A stretch of 39,104 bases of DNA, from assembly GCA_031276855.1 (NCBI GenBank), contig JAISMH010000023.1:1-39104 (forward strand). Reading direction: 5' to 3'. The notes under the pieces are model-generated. The model was not told the origin of the DNA. It made no database searches and saw only the letters and a program-made list of their open reading frames with translations. Position numbers and translations under genes: made by a program. Positions 1 to 8,441 of this stretch are shown in pieces. Source of the DNA: Synergistaceae bacterium (GTDB lineage: Bacteria; Synergistota; Synergistia; Synergistales; Aminobacteriaceae). Each line of letters begins with the position of its first letter. Positions within the stretch are counted from its first letter, which is position 1.

Positions 1-191
1 AGACCTTCGACCCGCCCGTCACGTTCGAGTCGATCCCGGAAGAGAACCGCCGCATGTACAACGAACCGCCGGCCCCGGTGGTGGTGGAAAAAGGCGGCGG
101 CTGCGACGCGGGCTTCGGCACGGGAGCTGCGCTGGCGGTCTTGGCAGCGTGCCTGGCCGCGCGGAAAAGCGCGGCGAAAAAGGCGCGCTGA
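1..191 (+). CDS. 3' end of a Synerg-CTERM sorted surface protein (partial)
   Basis: Only the last 62 or so codons are present; the gene begins left of the window. The reading frame starting at base 3 ends with TGA at 189-191. The translated tail has an acidic/proline-rich stretch, then GGGCDAGFG, a hydrophobic run of about 16 residues rich in Ala and Leu, and a basic end (RKSAAKKAR). That three-part layout is what is known for the Synerg-CTERM sorting domain of Synergistota envelope proteins, where the Cys is probably the processing or lipid-attachment site. The body and function of the protein cannot be told. An almost identical tail lies at the other end of the window on the minus strand. 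Confidence 0.8.
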   Translation, partial: TFDPPVTFESIPEENRRMYNEPPAPVVVEKGGGCDAGFGTGAALAVLAACLAARKSAAKKAR

Positions 192-293
192 AACAGAGGG
201 AAAATAAGAAAAACCGCATCGAAGACGCGGAAAAACAGCGGAACATAGAGGACGTTTTGGAGCAGGTCGACAAATGGACTCGCGAATACAAAT

Positions 294-325
294 GACCAGG
301 GCCATAGGCCCTGGTCGCTTTATAT
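294..325 (+). terminator. Intrinsic terminator, probably bidirectional
   Basis: A perfect 10-bp stem (GACCAGGGCC at 294-303 and GGCCCTGGTC at 307-316) with a 3-base loop is followed by a T/A-rich tail. It lies between the end of the partial Synerg-CTERM gene (plus) and the end of the diguanylate cyclase gene (minus), so it can serve both. The tail CTTTATATCGAA (317-328) reappears inverted beside the hairpin element at 25119-25130, suggesting a dispersed intergenic repeat. Confidence 0.8.
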
Positions 326-358
326 CGAATCTTTGTTGATTCTCGCCTGTATACCCTT

Positions 359-2431
359 TCACGGCCTCTCTTTCAGCGCCGCTTCGAGTTCGGGGTCGGC
401 CCTTTCCAGAAGTTCCTTTTTCAGGCGTTCCTTCCTCGCGGACTTGTTGGCGTACATGGCCTCGTCCGCCAGGGCGATGGTGTCCATCAGGGATAAAGCG
501 CCGTTCGGGAAGAAGGCCATGCCGAAATCTATCGTGACCGAGATCGCCGGGCTGTTCGGGTCGTCGTCGTCGGCCGCGATTTTCATTTGGGACAGCTCGC
601 GCTGAATCCGGGCAAGTACGGTCTCGGCGTCCTCTTTTGTGATGTTCGTCAGCAGCAGCAGAAACTCGTCCCCGCCGTAGCGTCCCACGTTGTCGCTGAT
701 GCGCAGGTGGTCCCGGATGGCCGAAGCCGTTCTGATCAGGGCCTCGTCCCCTTTGATGTGCCCGTACGTGTCGTTGATGCGCTTGAAGTTTCCCATGTCG
801 CCGAGCACCAGGCAGGCGTTGCCGCCGTAGCGGGCGATACGGTCGCTTTCCTCCTGCAAGCGGCGGATCATATAGCGGCGGTTCCATATGCCGGTCAGCG
901 GATCGATGGAGGCCTCTTCCTCGCGCTGGGCAAGGAGGTCGTAAAGCGTCCAAAAACCCGAGACGTAGTCGATCAGCAACCGGTAAATCTCCAGTTCGGA
1001 GGGCGACATCCCGGCGGACTTGCGGATCTCCACCGCCCCTACGCTGCGGGTCTGGAAAAAGATCGGCGATATGTAACGTGTTTCCGCCCCTTTCTCGTCG
1101 TGTTCCACGAAGGGGGAATTTGCGAGAATCGACTTCATCACCTGGGCGTCGGGATCGAGAACGCCTTCTTCGGGGCTTTCTTCCCCGTACCCGGCCAGAC
1201 GCTCCAGCTTCGGGGAACCGGGCTTCGCCTTGTTCGCGACGAAGACATAGACGCTGCACGCGGAGCCGGAGATCGTGGCCTTGAGATAGGCCAGAGTCTC
1301 CCTCAGCAGATGGTCGCGGTTCTGGGCGTGCAGAAGGGAGTGTACCAGGTCGTGGAGCTTCTGAAGGCGCTGCGCGTGCTTCCTTTCGCGCTCCGCCAGA
1401 AGGTCGAGTTCTGCGGAGTGCTTTTTCTGAAGGGTGATGTCGGTGCCCGAAAAAATATAGTTCATGACGTTGCCGTCGTAGTCGAGAATGGACGACAGGC
1501 CGTAGCTCACGGCGACGCGCGCTCCGTTGCGGCGGAGAAATTCCTCTTCCGTGCGGAAATGGCGATCTTCGCAGCTCTCCAGCTTCAAACGGAGATTTTC
1601 CATGAGGGCGCATCCCTCCTCCTCGTAGGAGACCGCCGAGAGGGACATGATGGGAGTTCCCCGAAGCTCGTCCGCGCCGTAGCCCAGGATGTCGCAGAAA
1701 GCCTGGTTCGCCTCCACGATTTTTCCGCTGTTGTCCGTGACGGCCATGGCGCCGGGCGCGTTCTGGAAGATGACGGACAGGCGCTGCTCTGATTCGCGGA
1801 TGGCCTCCTTCGCGCGGTAATACTCGTCGATATCCAGAAGCCCGCCCGTCGCCCGAACCAGCCTGCTGCCGGAAAACTCCTCGAACCCGCTCCGGACGGC
1901 AAACCAGCGCCACTGACCGTGAACGCTTTGGATACGAAACTCCGCGGAAAGCGATTTTCCGCGGAAAGCACCGCCGTCCGCGGCGTAAAAACCTTCCACG
2001 TTCCTTTTGAACGCGGAGACGTCGTCGGGATGAATCAGCGCGAGGAGATCGCCGAACGCCGAAACGCTTTTTCCGAAAAGAAACCTTCCGTCGGGGATGA
2101 GGGAAAAACGCTTGTCCGCGTCCGCGAAGTTCCATTCCCAGCAACAACCCCCCATCGTCTCCGTTATGACGGCGACGATGGCGTTCGACACCGAAAGACG
2201 CCTTCGCGCGTTCAGCCATAAGAGGAATGCCGCGGAGAAGGCGGCGTAAAGAAAAAATACGGCCCAAAAGTCCGCCCTCGAAAGCCGGTGAAACGCGCCG
2301 TAAAGCAGACAGGCCGATAAAACCACGTACAGCAGGACACCTCCGCAGACGACGCGCGAATCGCTCTTCAGCGCTCTCGAGGCATTCCGTTGTTTGCTGC
2401 CGTTTTTGCCATGCTCAATCGATGGAGCCAT
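359..2431 (-). CDS. Membrane-anchored PAS/PAS/GAF diguanylate cyclase
   Basis: This protein makes the second messenger cyclic di-GMP from two GTP. Two hydrophobic segments near residues 30-80 should anchor it in the inner membrane. Two PAS domains follow (about 90-205 and 215-335), the second ending in the PAC-type IFSGTDITLQKK. Next come a coiled linker, a GAF-like region (about 370-505) and a GGDEF domain with SIDPLTGIWNRRYM. The active site RYGGDEF is intact (GGDEF at 586-590). RISD lies at 577-580, five residues ahead of GGDEF, which is the position of the inhibitory I-site, so product feedback is likely. I chose ATG at 2431 because GAGG lies 8 bases upstream; the GTG at 2437 is too close to it. 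There is no EAL domain. The sensed signal is unknown. Confidence 0.93.
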   Translation of the reverse strand: MAPSIEHGKNGSKQRNASRALKSDSRVVCGGVLLYVVLSACLLYGAFHRLSRADFWAVFFLYAAFSAAFLLWLNARRRLSVSNAIVAVITETMGGCCWEWNFADADKRFSLIPDGRFLFGKSVSAFGDLLALIHPDDVSAFKRNVEGFYAADGGAFRGKSLSAEFRIQSVHGQWRWFAVRSGFEEFSGSRLVRATGGLLDIDEYYRAKEAIRESEQRLSVIFQNAPGAMAVTDNSGKIVEANQAFCDILGYGADELRGTPIMSLSAVSYEEEGCALMENLRLKLESCEDRHFRTEEEFLRRNGARVAVSYGLSSILDYDGNVMNYIFSGTDITLQKKHSAELDLLAERERKHAQRLQKLHDLVHSLLHAQNRDHLLRETLAYLKATISGSACSVYVFVANKAKPGSPKLERLAGYGEESPEEGVLDPDAQVMKSILANSPFVEHDEKGAETRYISPIFFQTRSVGAVEIRKSAGMSPSELEIYRLLIDYVSGFWTLYDLLAQREEEASIDPLTGIWNRRYMIRRLQEESDRIARYGGNACLVLGDMGNFKRINDTYGHIKGDEALIRTASAIRDHLRISDNVGRYGGDEFLLLLTNITKEDAETVLARIQRELSQMKIAADDDDPNSPAISVTIDFGMAFFPNGALSLMDTIALADEAMYANKSARKERLKKELLERADPELEAALKERP

Positions 2432-2558
2432 AGACACAACCTCGAAAATATTTTTACGGAGAAAGCGGATTCGGAAAATGAACCTCAGTAAAGAAATTCA
2501 GCAAATAAATTCTCGAATTCTCCGCGCCGATTTTTCCTGATTTTGAACAATTTCTCGT

Positions 2559-2587
2559 ATTATAGCAGTTCCGAAATTCGCTGAGAA
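2559..2587 (-). promoter_or_regulatory. Predicted sigma-70 promoter for the diguanylate cyclase gene
   Basis: Reading on the minus strand, TTCTCA (2587-2582) is followed after 17 bases by TATAAT (2564-2559), with a TG extended -10 (TGCTATAAT). It lies about 130 bases ahead of the chosen start, leaving a long AT-rich leader with no obvious structure. The same TGCTATAAT or TGCTACAAT motif occurs ahead of other genes in this window. Confidence 0.6.
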
Positions 2588-2648
2588 TGGCAAACTACAT
2601 ATATCGTCCGGCCGGTCCGCGGTTTTTCTGCCGTGCGATGCGGGAACC

Positions 2649-3485
2649 CTATATGAAGTCCGCAAAAAAGCGCTCGGTGCGCCGGAAGAACTTTATGCCG
2701 CTCCAGAAAAGAAGCACGGACACCGCGGCGGAAACGGCGAAGCCCGGAAGGTAGACGGAGCCCGTTCCCTGCACGCACCAGCGGAAACCGTCGATCACCC
2801 CGACCATGGGGTTCAGGCTGTAAAGCGCGCGCCACCGCTCCGGCACGACGGAGCTGGAGAACCCCACGGGCGAGACGTAAAGCCCGAACTGCACCAAAAA
2901 GGGCACGATGTAGCGGAAGTCCCGGTACTTCACGTTGAGGGCGGACAGCCAGAACCCCATGCCCAAAGCCGCCAGAGTCGCCAGAAGGAAAAAGAACGGC
3001 ATGAAGACGATGCTGCCCGACGGAACGAACCCGTACCACAGCATCAGGATTCCCAGCAGGACAAGCGATATCAGAAAATCCACGGCGCTCACGATCACGG
3101 AACTCGTGGGCACGATCAGCCGGGGGAAGTAGACCTTGCTGATCAAACGCGACTCCGCGATCAGGGAGTTCGAGCTTTCCTGCATCGCGTTCGCGAAATA
3201 CTGCCAGGGCAGCAGTGCGGAGAAAACCAGAATGGGGTAAGGGACGCCCTCGTTCGGCAGCTTCGCCAGGCGTCCGAAAACGACGCTGAACACGAGCATG
3301 GTCAAAAAAGGCCGGACGACGCTCCAGGCGATGCCGATCACCGTCTGCTTGTAACGCACCAGAATATCGCGCCACGCCAGAAAATAAAACAACTCTCGGT
3401 AGCGAATCAGCTCTTTCACGAAGGCCGACGCCGTCCGGTTCGGCTCAATGATCAGGTCGAAGTGTTCGACCTCGTTATCCCGCAT
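2649..3485 (-). CDS. ABC-2 type polysaccharide/polyol export permease (Wzm/TagG type)
   Basis: A 278-residue inner-membrane protein with six or so hydrophobic segments and the typical ABC-2 export permease start: a soluble N-terminus, then LIRYRELFYFLAWRDILVRY and KQTVIGIAWSVVRPFLTMLVF. The end, LYSLNPMVGVIDGFRW, is also characteristic of permeases that export O-antigen, capsule or teichoic acid chains. Length is normal for the family. The partner ATPase (Wzt/TagH type) is usually adjacent, but none is present: the diguanylate cyclase promoter lies downstream and a DUF4153 gene upstream. Start ATG at 3485 has GGAG about 10 bases upstream. The exported glycan is unknown. Confidence 0.9.
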   Translation of the reverse strand: MRDNEVEHFDLIIEPNRTASAFVKELIRYRELFYFLAWRDILVRYKQTVIGIAWSVVRPFLTMLVFSVVFGRLAKLPNEGVPYPILVFSALLPWQYFANAMQESSNSLIAESRLISKVYFPRLIVPTSSVIVSAVDFLISLVLLGILMLWYGFVPSGSIVFMPFFFLLATLAALGMGFWLSALNVKYRDFRYIVPFLVQFGLYVSPVGFSSSVVPERWRALYSLNPMVGVIDGFRWCVQGTGSVYLPGFAVSAAVSVLLFWSGIKFFRRTERFFADFI

Positions 3486-3570
3486 CGCTCACACGCTCCA
3501 GTAGGGTGACTTTAAGCCAATCCGTTTCATCATATCATATGCCTTGCTCATAAGCCTTGCGCCGCAAGCC

Positions 3571-5304
3571 CTACGGCATCGCGAATCGGGGCGCCAGAAT
3601 CTGGTAACGCTGGCCGTTTATTTCGACGTCCCGGAAATGCGGGGCGACGGTTTTGATGTCCAGCGAGGCCGCCGGAAGCGTCACGCCGAAAATTTCGCCG
3701 ACGACGCGGATGTCTTCGGAGGAAACGTCGAGTATCAGGCCCACGCCCTGCCGGATCGCCAAAAGCTCCCTGTCTTTTTCATCCCTCTCTTCTTTATCCA
3801 TCCTGAAGTTCTGGAGGGAAAAGGCCAGCTCCGAGCTGTCGCGGATGTCGTGGAAGAGGAGGTCCCACCGGGACGCCAGAATGTCCACGAGAAAGGGAGG
3901 CAGCGAGGTTTCCGCGTCTTTGCCGGGCGCCGGGGAAACTCTGGCGTTCGCGAGGATTTCTCTGCGCTTTTTCCCCGACGGAACGCCCTTTTCGCCGGCC
4001 CAGTATTCTTTTGCGTCCGCGGCCAGAGCGGCGCTGGCGTACTCTCGGATAGCGTCCGCGTGGGGCGCGTTTTTCGCCTCCGTCAGGCGGGACATCGCGC
4101 GGCTGCCGTAGCGCCCGAGCCTGAAGCGCAGGTAGAGGAAGTCGAAGCTCTCGGGGTTGATCCGCCCTTCGAGCAGGCGATCCGCCTGGCTGTCGGCGGC
4201 CAGACGGCAGGGGTCGAGAAGCGGGGAGTTCATGGCGGCGGCGAGAACGGCGAGGATCAGGGCGGCCGCGACGTTGACCCGCCCGATCGCGTAGGGCCAC
4301 TGGCGCAGGAGGACGCTCCCGGCGTACCCCAGCCCCCATATGCCGGCGACCGCGACGAAGAAAACCGCGTGAATGCGGTCGACGCTCCAGCCGTACTGCT
4401 GAACGCGAAGCCCGAGGGAGTAGAGGCAGAGCGCCGTGTAGATGGGCAGACAAAGCAGCGAGAGCTTCGCGGCGGCGTCCACGATTTTGTTGGAGAAGGG
4501 GGTTCGGGTCCCGTCCAGCCAGGCCGCGTTGGCCAGAAGAATGGCGGCGAACTGCAGAAGCAGCATGAGAGAACTGGCCTGTCCCGTGCTCCAGAGCGTT
4601 TTCAGACCGGAGAAGGGGAGGACGACGACGAATACGGTCGAGAGAATCGAAAACGGCGGCAGGAGCCACGCCAGAATGGCGAGTATCCAGCGTCCCAGAG
4701 AATCGACGCCGGGGTGCTTCAGGGCCAGGGTGATGGACAGGGCGACGGTCAGGCTCGTCAGGGGGAAGGCCACGACGGGGCTGAAAACGATCTGCGGCAC
4801 GAAATCGAGGCCGATGATGTCGAAAAGCAGCGACGCGGTGAGCAGCAACCCCCAGAAGGTGACCGTGACGATGGTCGCCTGAAAAAGCAGGAAGACGTTG
4901 CGGCAGAGCTGAAAAAAAACGTCCGAGTAGGGGACGCGCCACCTCCACGTCGCGATACGGCACTGGAAAAAGGGCAGGAAGAGGAAGACGGCGACGCAGA
5001 TCCGCGCCAGGTTCATGTTCTGCGCGGGAAGGCGGTAGACGCCCGAGTCGGCCGGAAACGCGGCCCACAGCCAGTAAGCGTGAAAAACGAGGAGCAGCGC
5101 GGCGAGGGAGGCCAGGAAGAGCCACAGGCGGCGGCCCCAGGGCTCCTGTCCCAGCCAGAGGGCGAAGGGGACGAGCACCACGGGGGCGAGCGGCAGGGTC
5201 AGGAAAGGCCCGGACGCCGTGTAGACGTAGCCGCTCAGGAGAAGTCCCTGGAGAAGCGCCGAGACGATGACCCAGAGGTAACGCTTGCGGTCGAGCCCGT
5301 GCAT
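3571..5304 (-). CDS. DUF4153 family polytopic membrane protein
   Basis: About 577 residues. The first 370 or so hold many hydrophobic segments (roughly ten or eleven); the last 200 residues are soluble. The segment QQYGWSVDRIHAVFFVAVAG followed by GIWGLGYA is the recognisable core of DUF4153 proteins, whose function is not established. I chose ATG at 5304, five bases after the stop of the upstream LmeA-like gene, because the open frame further upstream overlaps that gene and reads as Arg/Pro-rich non-coding sequence. The ribosome site is weak, so translational coupling is likely. The soluble C-terminal part (ending QRYQILAPRFAMP) has no motif I recognise. A short imperfect hairpin (CTTGC/GCAAG at 3556-3568) follows the stop. 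Confidence 0.8.
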   Translation of the reverse strand: MHGLDRKRYLWVIVSALLQGLLLSGYVYTASGPFLTLPLAPVVLVPFALWLGQEPWGRRLWLFLASLAALLLVFHAYWLWAAFPADSGVYRLPAQNMNLARICVAVFLFLPFFQCRIATWRWRVPYSDVFFQLCRNVFLLFQATIVTVTFWGLLLTASLLFDIIGLDFVPQIVFSPVVAFPLTSLTVALSITLALKHPGVDSLGRWILAILAWLLPPFSILSTVFVVVLPFSGLKTLWSTGQASSLMLLLQFAAILLANAAWLDGTRTPFSNKIVDAAAKLSLLCLPIYTALCLYSLGLRVQQYGWSVDRIHAVFFVAVAGIWGLGYAGSVLLRQWPYAIGRVNVAAALILAVLAAAMNSPLLDPCRLAADSQADRLLEGRINPESFDFLYLRFRLGRYGSRAMSRLTEAKNAPHADAIREYASAALAADAKEYWAGEKGVPSGKKRREILANARVSPAPGKDAETSLPPFLVDILASRWDLLFHDIRDSSELAFSLQNFRMDKEERDEKDRELLAIRQGVGLILDVSSEDIRVVGEIFGVTLPAASLDIKTVAPHFRDVEINGQRYQILAPRFAMP

Positions 5305-5309
5305 TCCGC

Positions 5310-6212
5310 TCACTGTTCCCGGCGATAGCGGTAGACGATCCCTTCCTGCAGCGGGTCGGGGAGGCGGCGGGTGGAGAGGATGGCCTCGCCTTCCCCGAAT
5401 TCGACTCTGTGCAGCCTGAGCGGCAGGGGGAAGCGCCCGAGGTCCAGCAGGGGCTGTATCTGAGAGACCGCCTTTCTCGTCACGTAGTCGGGAACGCCCA
5501 GGGTGTTGACGTGTACCTTGTAGTCGTCCAGCCAGAGTTCTTTGTTGTTGACGATCCGAAGGCCGCTTTCGACCTCGATCAGGATGTTGAGGGAGAAGAA
5601 CAGGAGGTCGGCGGAGTAGACCCCGCGCGCGTAGAGCCCAAGGGGAGAGATTTTCATGGAGATGTTCTTCCAGTGCCCGTCCTTGCCGAAGGTCGCCGCG
5701 CTCAGGCGGCGGTTGATGTCCTCCTCTCTGAGGCGGCAGTAAGCGTAAATCTGGAGGGCGCTCAGGCATTCGACGTTTTCCGGCCATCCGGCGGGGTCGC
5801 TGAACTGGACGTCGGCCATGCGGAAGGTCAGCCGATCCAGGCGGACTCCGTCGATAAGAACCCCTGTCAGATCCATGTAGAGGTTACGGAAACGCCCGTC
5901 GTTCGGCTGTTCGTCGATTTCCAGAAGCAGTTCCTCCGGAGAGAACTCCTTGACGTATTTCTTCAGGAGCCGCGACACGGAGTCCTGAGCATCTATCGTT
6001 CCGCGGAACTCGAAATCCGCCTTTCGGCTGAAATTCGCTTCCGCGGACGCCGGCGCCGGGGCGGGAAACGGGAACGCCAGCAAAATCCCCGCCGAAAGAA
6101 CCGAGAGTATCCGCGCGAATGAAAGCAGCGGAAAAAAAGAAGGCAACGAAAAGAAAGAAGGCAGCGGAAAACGGAAGAGCGGCATACGCGAAATGTTCAG
6201 CAGCGTTTTCAT
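5310..6212 (-). CDS. Exported LmeA/DUF2993-like protein
   Basis: About 300 residues. The start is ATG at 6212, set by a strong AGGAGG ten bases upstream. The N-terminus is basic and then strongly hydrophobic, rich in Phe, Pro and Leu, ending in PAPASAEA, a good signal peptidase I site. The mature part shows the pattern of DUF2993/LmeA proteins: VLIDGVRLDRLTFRMADVQF, the EEDINRRL segment, NKELWLDDYKVHV and a final DLGRFPLPLRLHRVEF. Known relatives bind or act at membrane phospholipids in the envelope; that role here is inference. The gene forms a tight pair with the downstream DUF4153 gene. Its signal region contains near-duplicate short blocks (FFSLPSFFPLLSF), one of many small repeats in this window. 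Confidence 0.7.
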   Translation of the reverse strand: MKTLLNISRMPLFRFPLPSFFSLPSFFPLLSFARILSVLSAGILLAFPFPAPAPASAEANFSRKADFEFRGTIDAQDSVSRLLKKYVKEFSPEELLLEIDEQPNDGRFRNLYMDLTGVLIDGVRLDRLTFRMADVQFSDPAGWPENVECLSALQIYAYCRLREEDINRRLSAATFGKDGHWKNISMKISPLGLYARGVYSADLLFFSLNILIEVESGLRIVNNKELWLDDYKVHVNTLGVPDYVTRKAVSQIQPLLDLGRFPLPLRLHRVEFGEGEAILSTRRLPDPLQEGIVYRYRREQ

Positions 6213-6322
6213 AATAAAGAGACCTCCTAAAAACGATTGACAGCGTTTGACGGCGTCCTTGCTTGCCGGCATCCTGCATGAAGCGGCGGAAGCGACGGTG
6301 AGGAAGCGATGCCCGGCAACTT

Positions 6323-6351
6323 ATTTTAGCGCATGACAGAAAAATTTTAAG
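6323..6351 (-). promoter_or_regulatory. Possible promoter for the LmeA-like/DUF4153 pair
   Basis: On the minus strand CTTAAA (6351-6346), a 17-base spacer and TAAAAT (6328-6323) lie about 110 bases ahead of the ATG at 6212. The -10 is good and the -35 weak. This is the only plausible pair I saw in the 315-base divergent gap 6213-6527. Confidence 0.35.
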
Positions 6352-6420
6352 ACGTATTGATGATGATTGAAACCTGAAGCCTGATGCTTGACGCTCAGCG
6401 CTCATGCGGAGAGAGCGATC

Positions 6421-6438
6421 GGCCCGCATCCGCGGGCC
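6421..6438. promoter_or_regulatory. GC-rich inverted repeat upstream of the DUF3084 promoter
   Basis: GGCCCGC (6421-6427) and GCGGGCC (6432-6438) form a 7-bp perfect stem with a 4-base loop. It sits 25 bases upstream of the extended -10 at 6460-6468 in the divergent gap. It could be an operator or simply a hairpin; no T-run follows, so it is not a convincing terminator. Confidence 0.35.
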
Positions 6439-6459
6439 CAATCTGCAGGTTTGAACAGT

Positions 6460-6468
6460 TGCTATAAT
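6460..6468 (+). promoter_or_regulatory. Extended -10 promoter for the DUF3084 operon
   Basis: TGCTATAAT at 6460-6468 is a consensus extended -10 element. No good -35 lies 16-18 bases upstream, which is acceptable for extended -10 promoters. Transcription would start near 6475, about 50 bases before the TTG start of the DUF3084 gene. Confidence 0.55.
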
Positions 6469-6527
6469 ATAGCCTGCGGCGGCATCATTACGGAGCGGCA
6501 TCATTCGAAGCGGAAGGAGATCGGCCT

Positions 6528-7703
6528 TTGCAGCTGCAGTTATGGACGGACACGAATTGGACGCTTATCGTTTCGATACTCGCAGGCAGCGCGGTTCTGG
6601 CCTACCTGGGGGATGTTCTCGGCCTCAAATACGGGAAGCAGAGAATATCCCTCTTCGGACTCCGCCCCAAGTACACCAGCCGGCTGATCACGGCTCTGAC
6701 CGGAATTTTCATCTCGGTCGCCGTCTTGACGGTTCTGTCGTTTTTCTCTCAGAACGTGCGCACCGCCCTTTTCACCATGAAGGCCCTTCGGACGGAGCTG
6801 AACAGCCTTTACGTTCAGCTCCAGAACAGCCGCGCCGAGTCGGAGGAGACGCAAAACAAGCTGATGCAAAGCCGCCTGGCTCTGGCGGGAAGCCGCAGGC
6901 TTCTGGAAGAACAGCAGATTTTGCTTCAGACGACGGCTCTGAGCCTCGACATGGCGCGTTTCGATCTGGAAACGCTGCGTAACGACCGAGACCTGCTGTT
7001 CAGCGAGAAAAGCGACCTCGAAGCGGCCGTGGGGGCCCTCCGTGAGGAATCCGAGGAGCTGAGAAGAGAGCTGGATATGATGCGGCTCGAAGCGATCGCG
7101 GTGCAGGCCAACGCCCTTCTGGCTCAGAGGGCCGTTCCTCCCGGCAGTTCCCGGGAGAGGGTTTCGGAGATCCTGAACGCCCTCGGCGAAGACGCCCGCG
7201 CCGCGGCCGCCGAGAGGCGCGCCGAGAAAAACGCGCCCCCGGGCGCGGGCCTGAGCGGGATAAAGCTCTCCTTCGACCCGGCGGAGGAGTCCGCGGTCGC
7301 GTCCCGCGTCACGGACGCGCCCGAACGCCGCTACATACGGGCGCTGGCGGCCGAGAACATCGCCACGGGGGAGGAGGTCCGCGTCCGCCTCGAAAGCGGC
7401 GCGAGCTACCTTCTGTACGACAAGGGGGAGACGATTCACCGCAGGCTCGCCGACCCGAGGGAGGCGGGTTTCAACGCGGAGGAGACGCTGCACGTTTTCC
7501 TGCGCGAGCTGAAGAACGTGGCGATCAAGAACGGCGTGAAACCCGACCCCGCGACGAACAGCGTCGGCTCTCTGGAGGGCGAGGACTTCTTCGAGACGGT
7601 CGAAACGCTGAAGTCCCTCGAAGAGCCCGTCATCGTCAGCGCCGTCGCTTTGGAGGATATCTATACGGAAGGCCCCGTAAGGATTAAAATCATGCTGGAG
7701 TGA
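6528..7703 (+). CDS. DUF3084 family membrane-anchored coiled-coil protein
   Basis: 391 residues. Two hydrophobic segments flank the segment YGKQRISLFGLRPKYTSR near the N-terminus (about residues 12-32 and 57-75), a layout typical of DUF3084. A long coiled coil follows (about 85-190: LRTELNSLYVQLQNSR and onward), then an Ala/Glu-rich linker and a globular C-terminal domain ending EDIYTEGPVRIKIMLE. The family is known from cyanobacteria and Synergistota among others and has no settled function; an envelope-spanning scaffold role is only inference. The start is TTG at 6528, supported by AAGGAG eight bases upstream; no ATG fits the frame there. It is the first gene of a plus-strand run with the zinc-ribbon, GNAT and RNase H genes. 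Confidence 0.85.
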   Translation: MQLQLWTDTNWTLIVSILAGSAVLAYLGDVLGLKYGKQRISLFGLRPKYTSRLITALTGIFISVAVLTVLSFFSQNVRTALFTMKALRTELNSLYVQLQNSRAESEETQNKLMQSRLALAGSRRLLEEQQILLQTTALSLDMARFDLETLRNDRDLLFSEKSDLEAAVGALREESEELRRELDMMRLEAIAVQANALLAQRAVPPGSSRERVSEILNALGEDARAAAAERRAEKNAPPGAGLSGIKLSFDPAEESAVASRVTDAPERRYIRALAAENIATGEEVRVRLESGASYLLYDKGETIHRRLADPREAGFNAEETLHVFLRELKNVAIKNGVKPDPATNSVGSLEGEDFFETVETLKSLEEPVIVSAVALEDIYTEGPVRIKIMLE

Positions 7704-7763
7704 TACCGGGCCGCGTTCGGAGCAGAGTTCGGATTCAGAATGCGAATCGGTTTGGAATCGCGG

Positions 7764-7780
7764 GCGGCGGAGCGCCGCCG
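7764..7780 (+). other. Short GC hairpin just upstream of the zinc-ribbon gene
   Basis: GGCGGCG (7764-7770), a GAG loop and CGCCGCC (7774-7780) form a 7-bp stem ending exactly where the GGAGG ribosome site begins. It may occlude that site or separate the two transcripts; no T-run follows. Confidence 0.4.
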
Positions 7781-7793
7781 GAGGTGCTGTGTG

Positions 7794-8015
7794 ATGCTGA
7801 TTGTGACGTGTCAGGTCTGCGGGGAATGCAAGGTTTTGGCCGGGGCTCCCGACGGAGACGGGCTGGCGAGGGCGTACTGGATTTGCCCCTGCTGCGGCTC
7901 GGGCCAGGTCGTTCAGCTGGAGGTTTCCGCGGACGGCCGCGGCGACCTGGAGAGTATCGTTCTGGGCATGACGATGGAGGTCCGCGCGGAGCGCGCGCTT
8001 GTCGAATGGGACTGA
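7794..8015 (+). CDS. Small zinc-ribbon-like protein
   Basis: A 73-residue protein with a four-cysteine-type arrangement: CQVCGEC near the start and CPCCGS about 25 residues later, which would form a small treble-cleft or ribbon zinc site. Beyond the cysteines no family is recognised, so the role (nucleic-acid or protein contact) is unknown. GGAGG at 7780-7784 fits either ATG 7794 or the GTG three bases before it. The gene overlaps the following acetyltransferase start by 10 bases, indicating coupled translation. The open frame extends upstream, but those residues are Arg-rich and look non-coding. Confidence 0.65.
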   Translation: MLIVTCQVCGECKVLAGAPDGDGLARAYWICPCCGSGQVVQLEVSADGRGDLESIVLGMTMEVRAERALVEWD

Positions 8016-8428
8016 GCGATTACCTTTTCTACGACAGCAAACTGGCCGTAACGGCCGTGGAGCTGCAGAACCTGTGCCGTTACACCGAATGGGGGCGCAG
8101 CCGTTCCGTCGAGGGAATCGAAGAGATGATCGAAAAGACCGGGATGTGCTTTTCGGCGCGTCACGACGCGCGGCTTGTGGGCTTCTGCCGTATCCTGACG
8201 GACTTCGTCTACCGGGCGATGCTCTGTGATGTCGTCGTCCATCCCGACCATCAGGGCAAGGGTCTGGGGAGCGCCCTGGTCGATTACGCCCTGACGCATC
8301 CCGCGACGGCGAAAATTCCGCTGGTGATGACCTACACGGAGGAGTGGGTTTCCTTCATGGCCTCCCGGGGCTTCGAGAGCCGCGGCGGGGCAATGGTCAT
8401 GCTGCGCCGCCCGATAGAGTATTCCTGA
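8006..8428 (+). CDS. GNAT family N-acetyltransferase
   Basis: 140 residues, the normal size for a single GNAT domain. The acetyl-CoA pyrophosphate-binding loop is clear (VVHPDHQGKGLGSALVDYAL, with the Q-G-K-G-L-G core), preceded by the beta strands LVGFCRILTDF and AMLCDVVV. It should transfer acetyl from acetyl-CoA to an amine; the substrate is not evident. The start ATG 8006 overlaps the zinc-ribbon gene by 10 bases. The long open frame upstream of this ATG is a shadow of the zinc-ribbon gene. Confidence 0.88.
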   Translation: MGLSDYLFYDSKLAVTAVELQNLCRYTEWGRSRSVEGIEEMIEKTGMCFSARHDARLVGFCRILTDFVYRAMLCDVVVHPDHQGKGLGSALVDYALTHPATAKIPLVMTYTEEWVSFMASRGFESRGGAMVMLRRPIEYS

Positions 8429-8441
8429 TGGGCTTATAATA

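Noticed and set aside
3544-5328. 594-codon plus-strand frame opposite the DUF4153 gene
   Set aside because: Composition is Arg/Gly/Glu-rich without domains, and the minus strand encodes a recognisable membrane protein.
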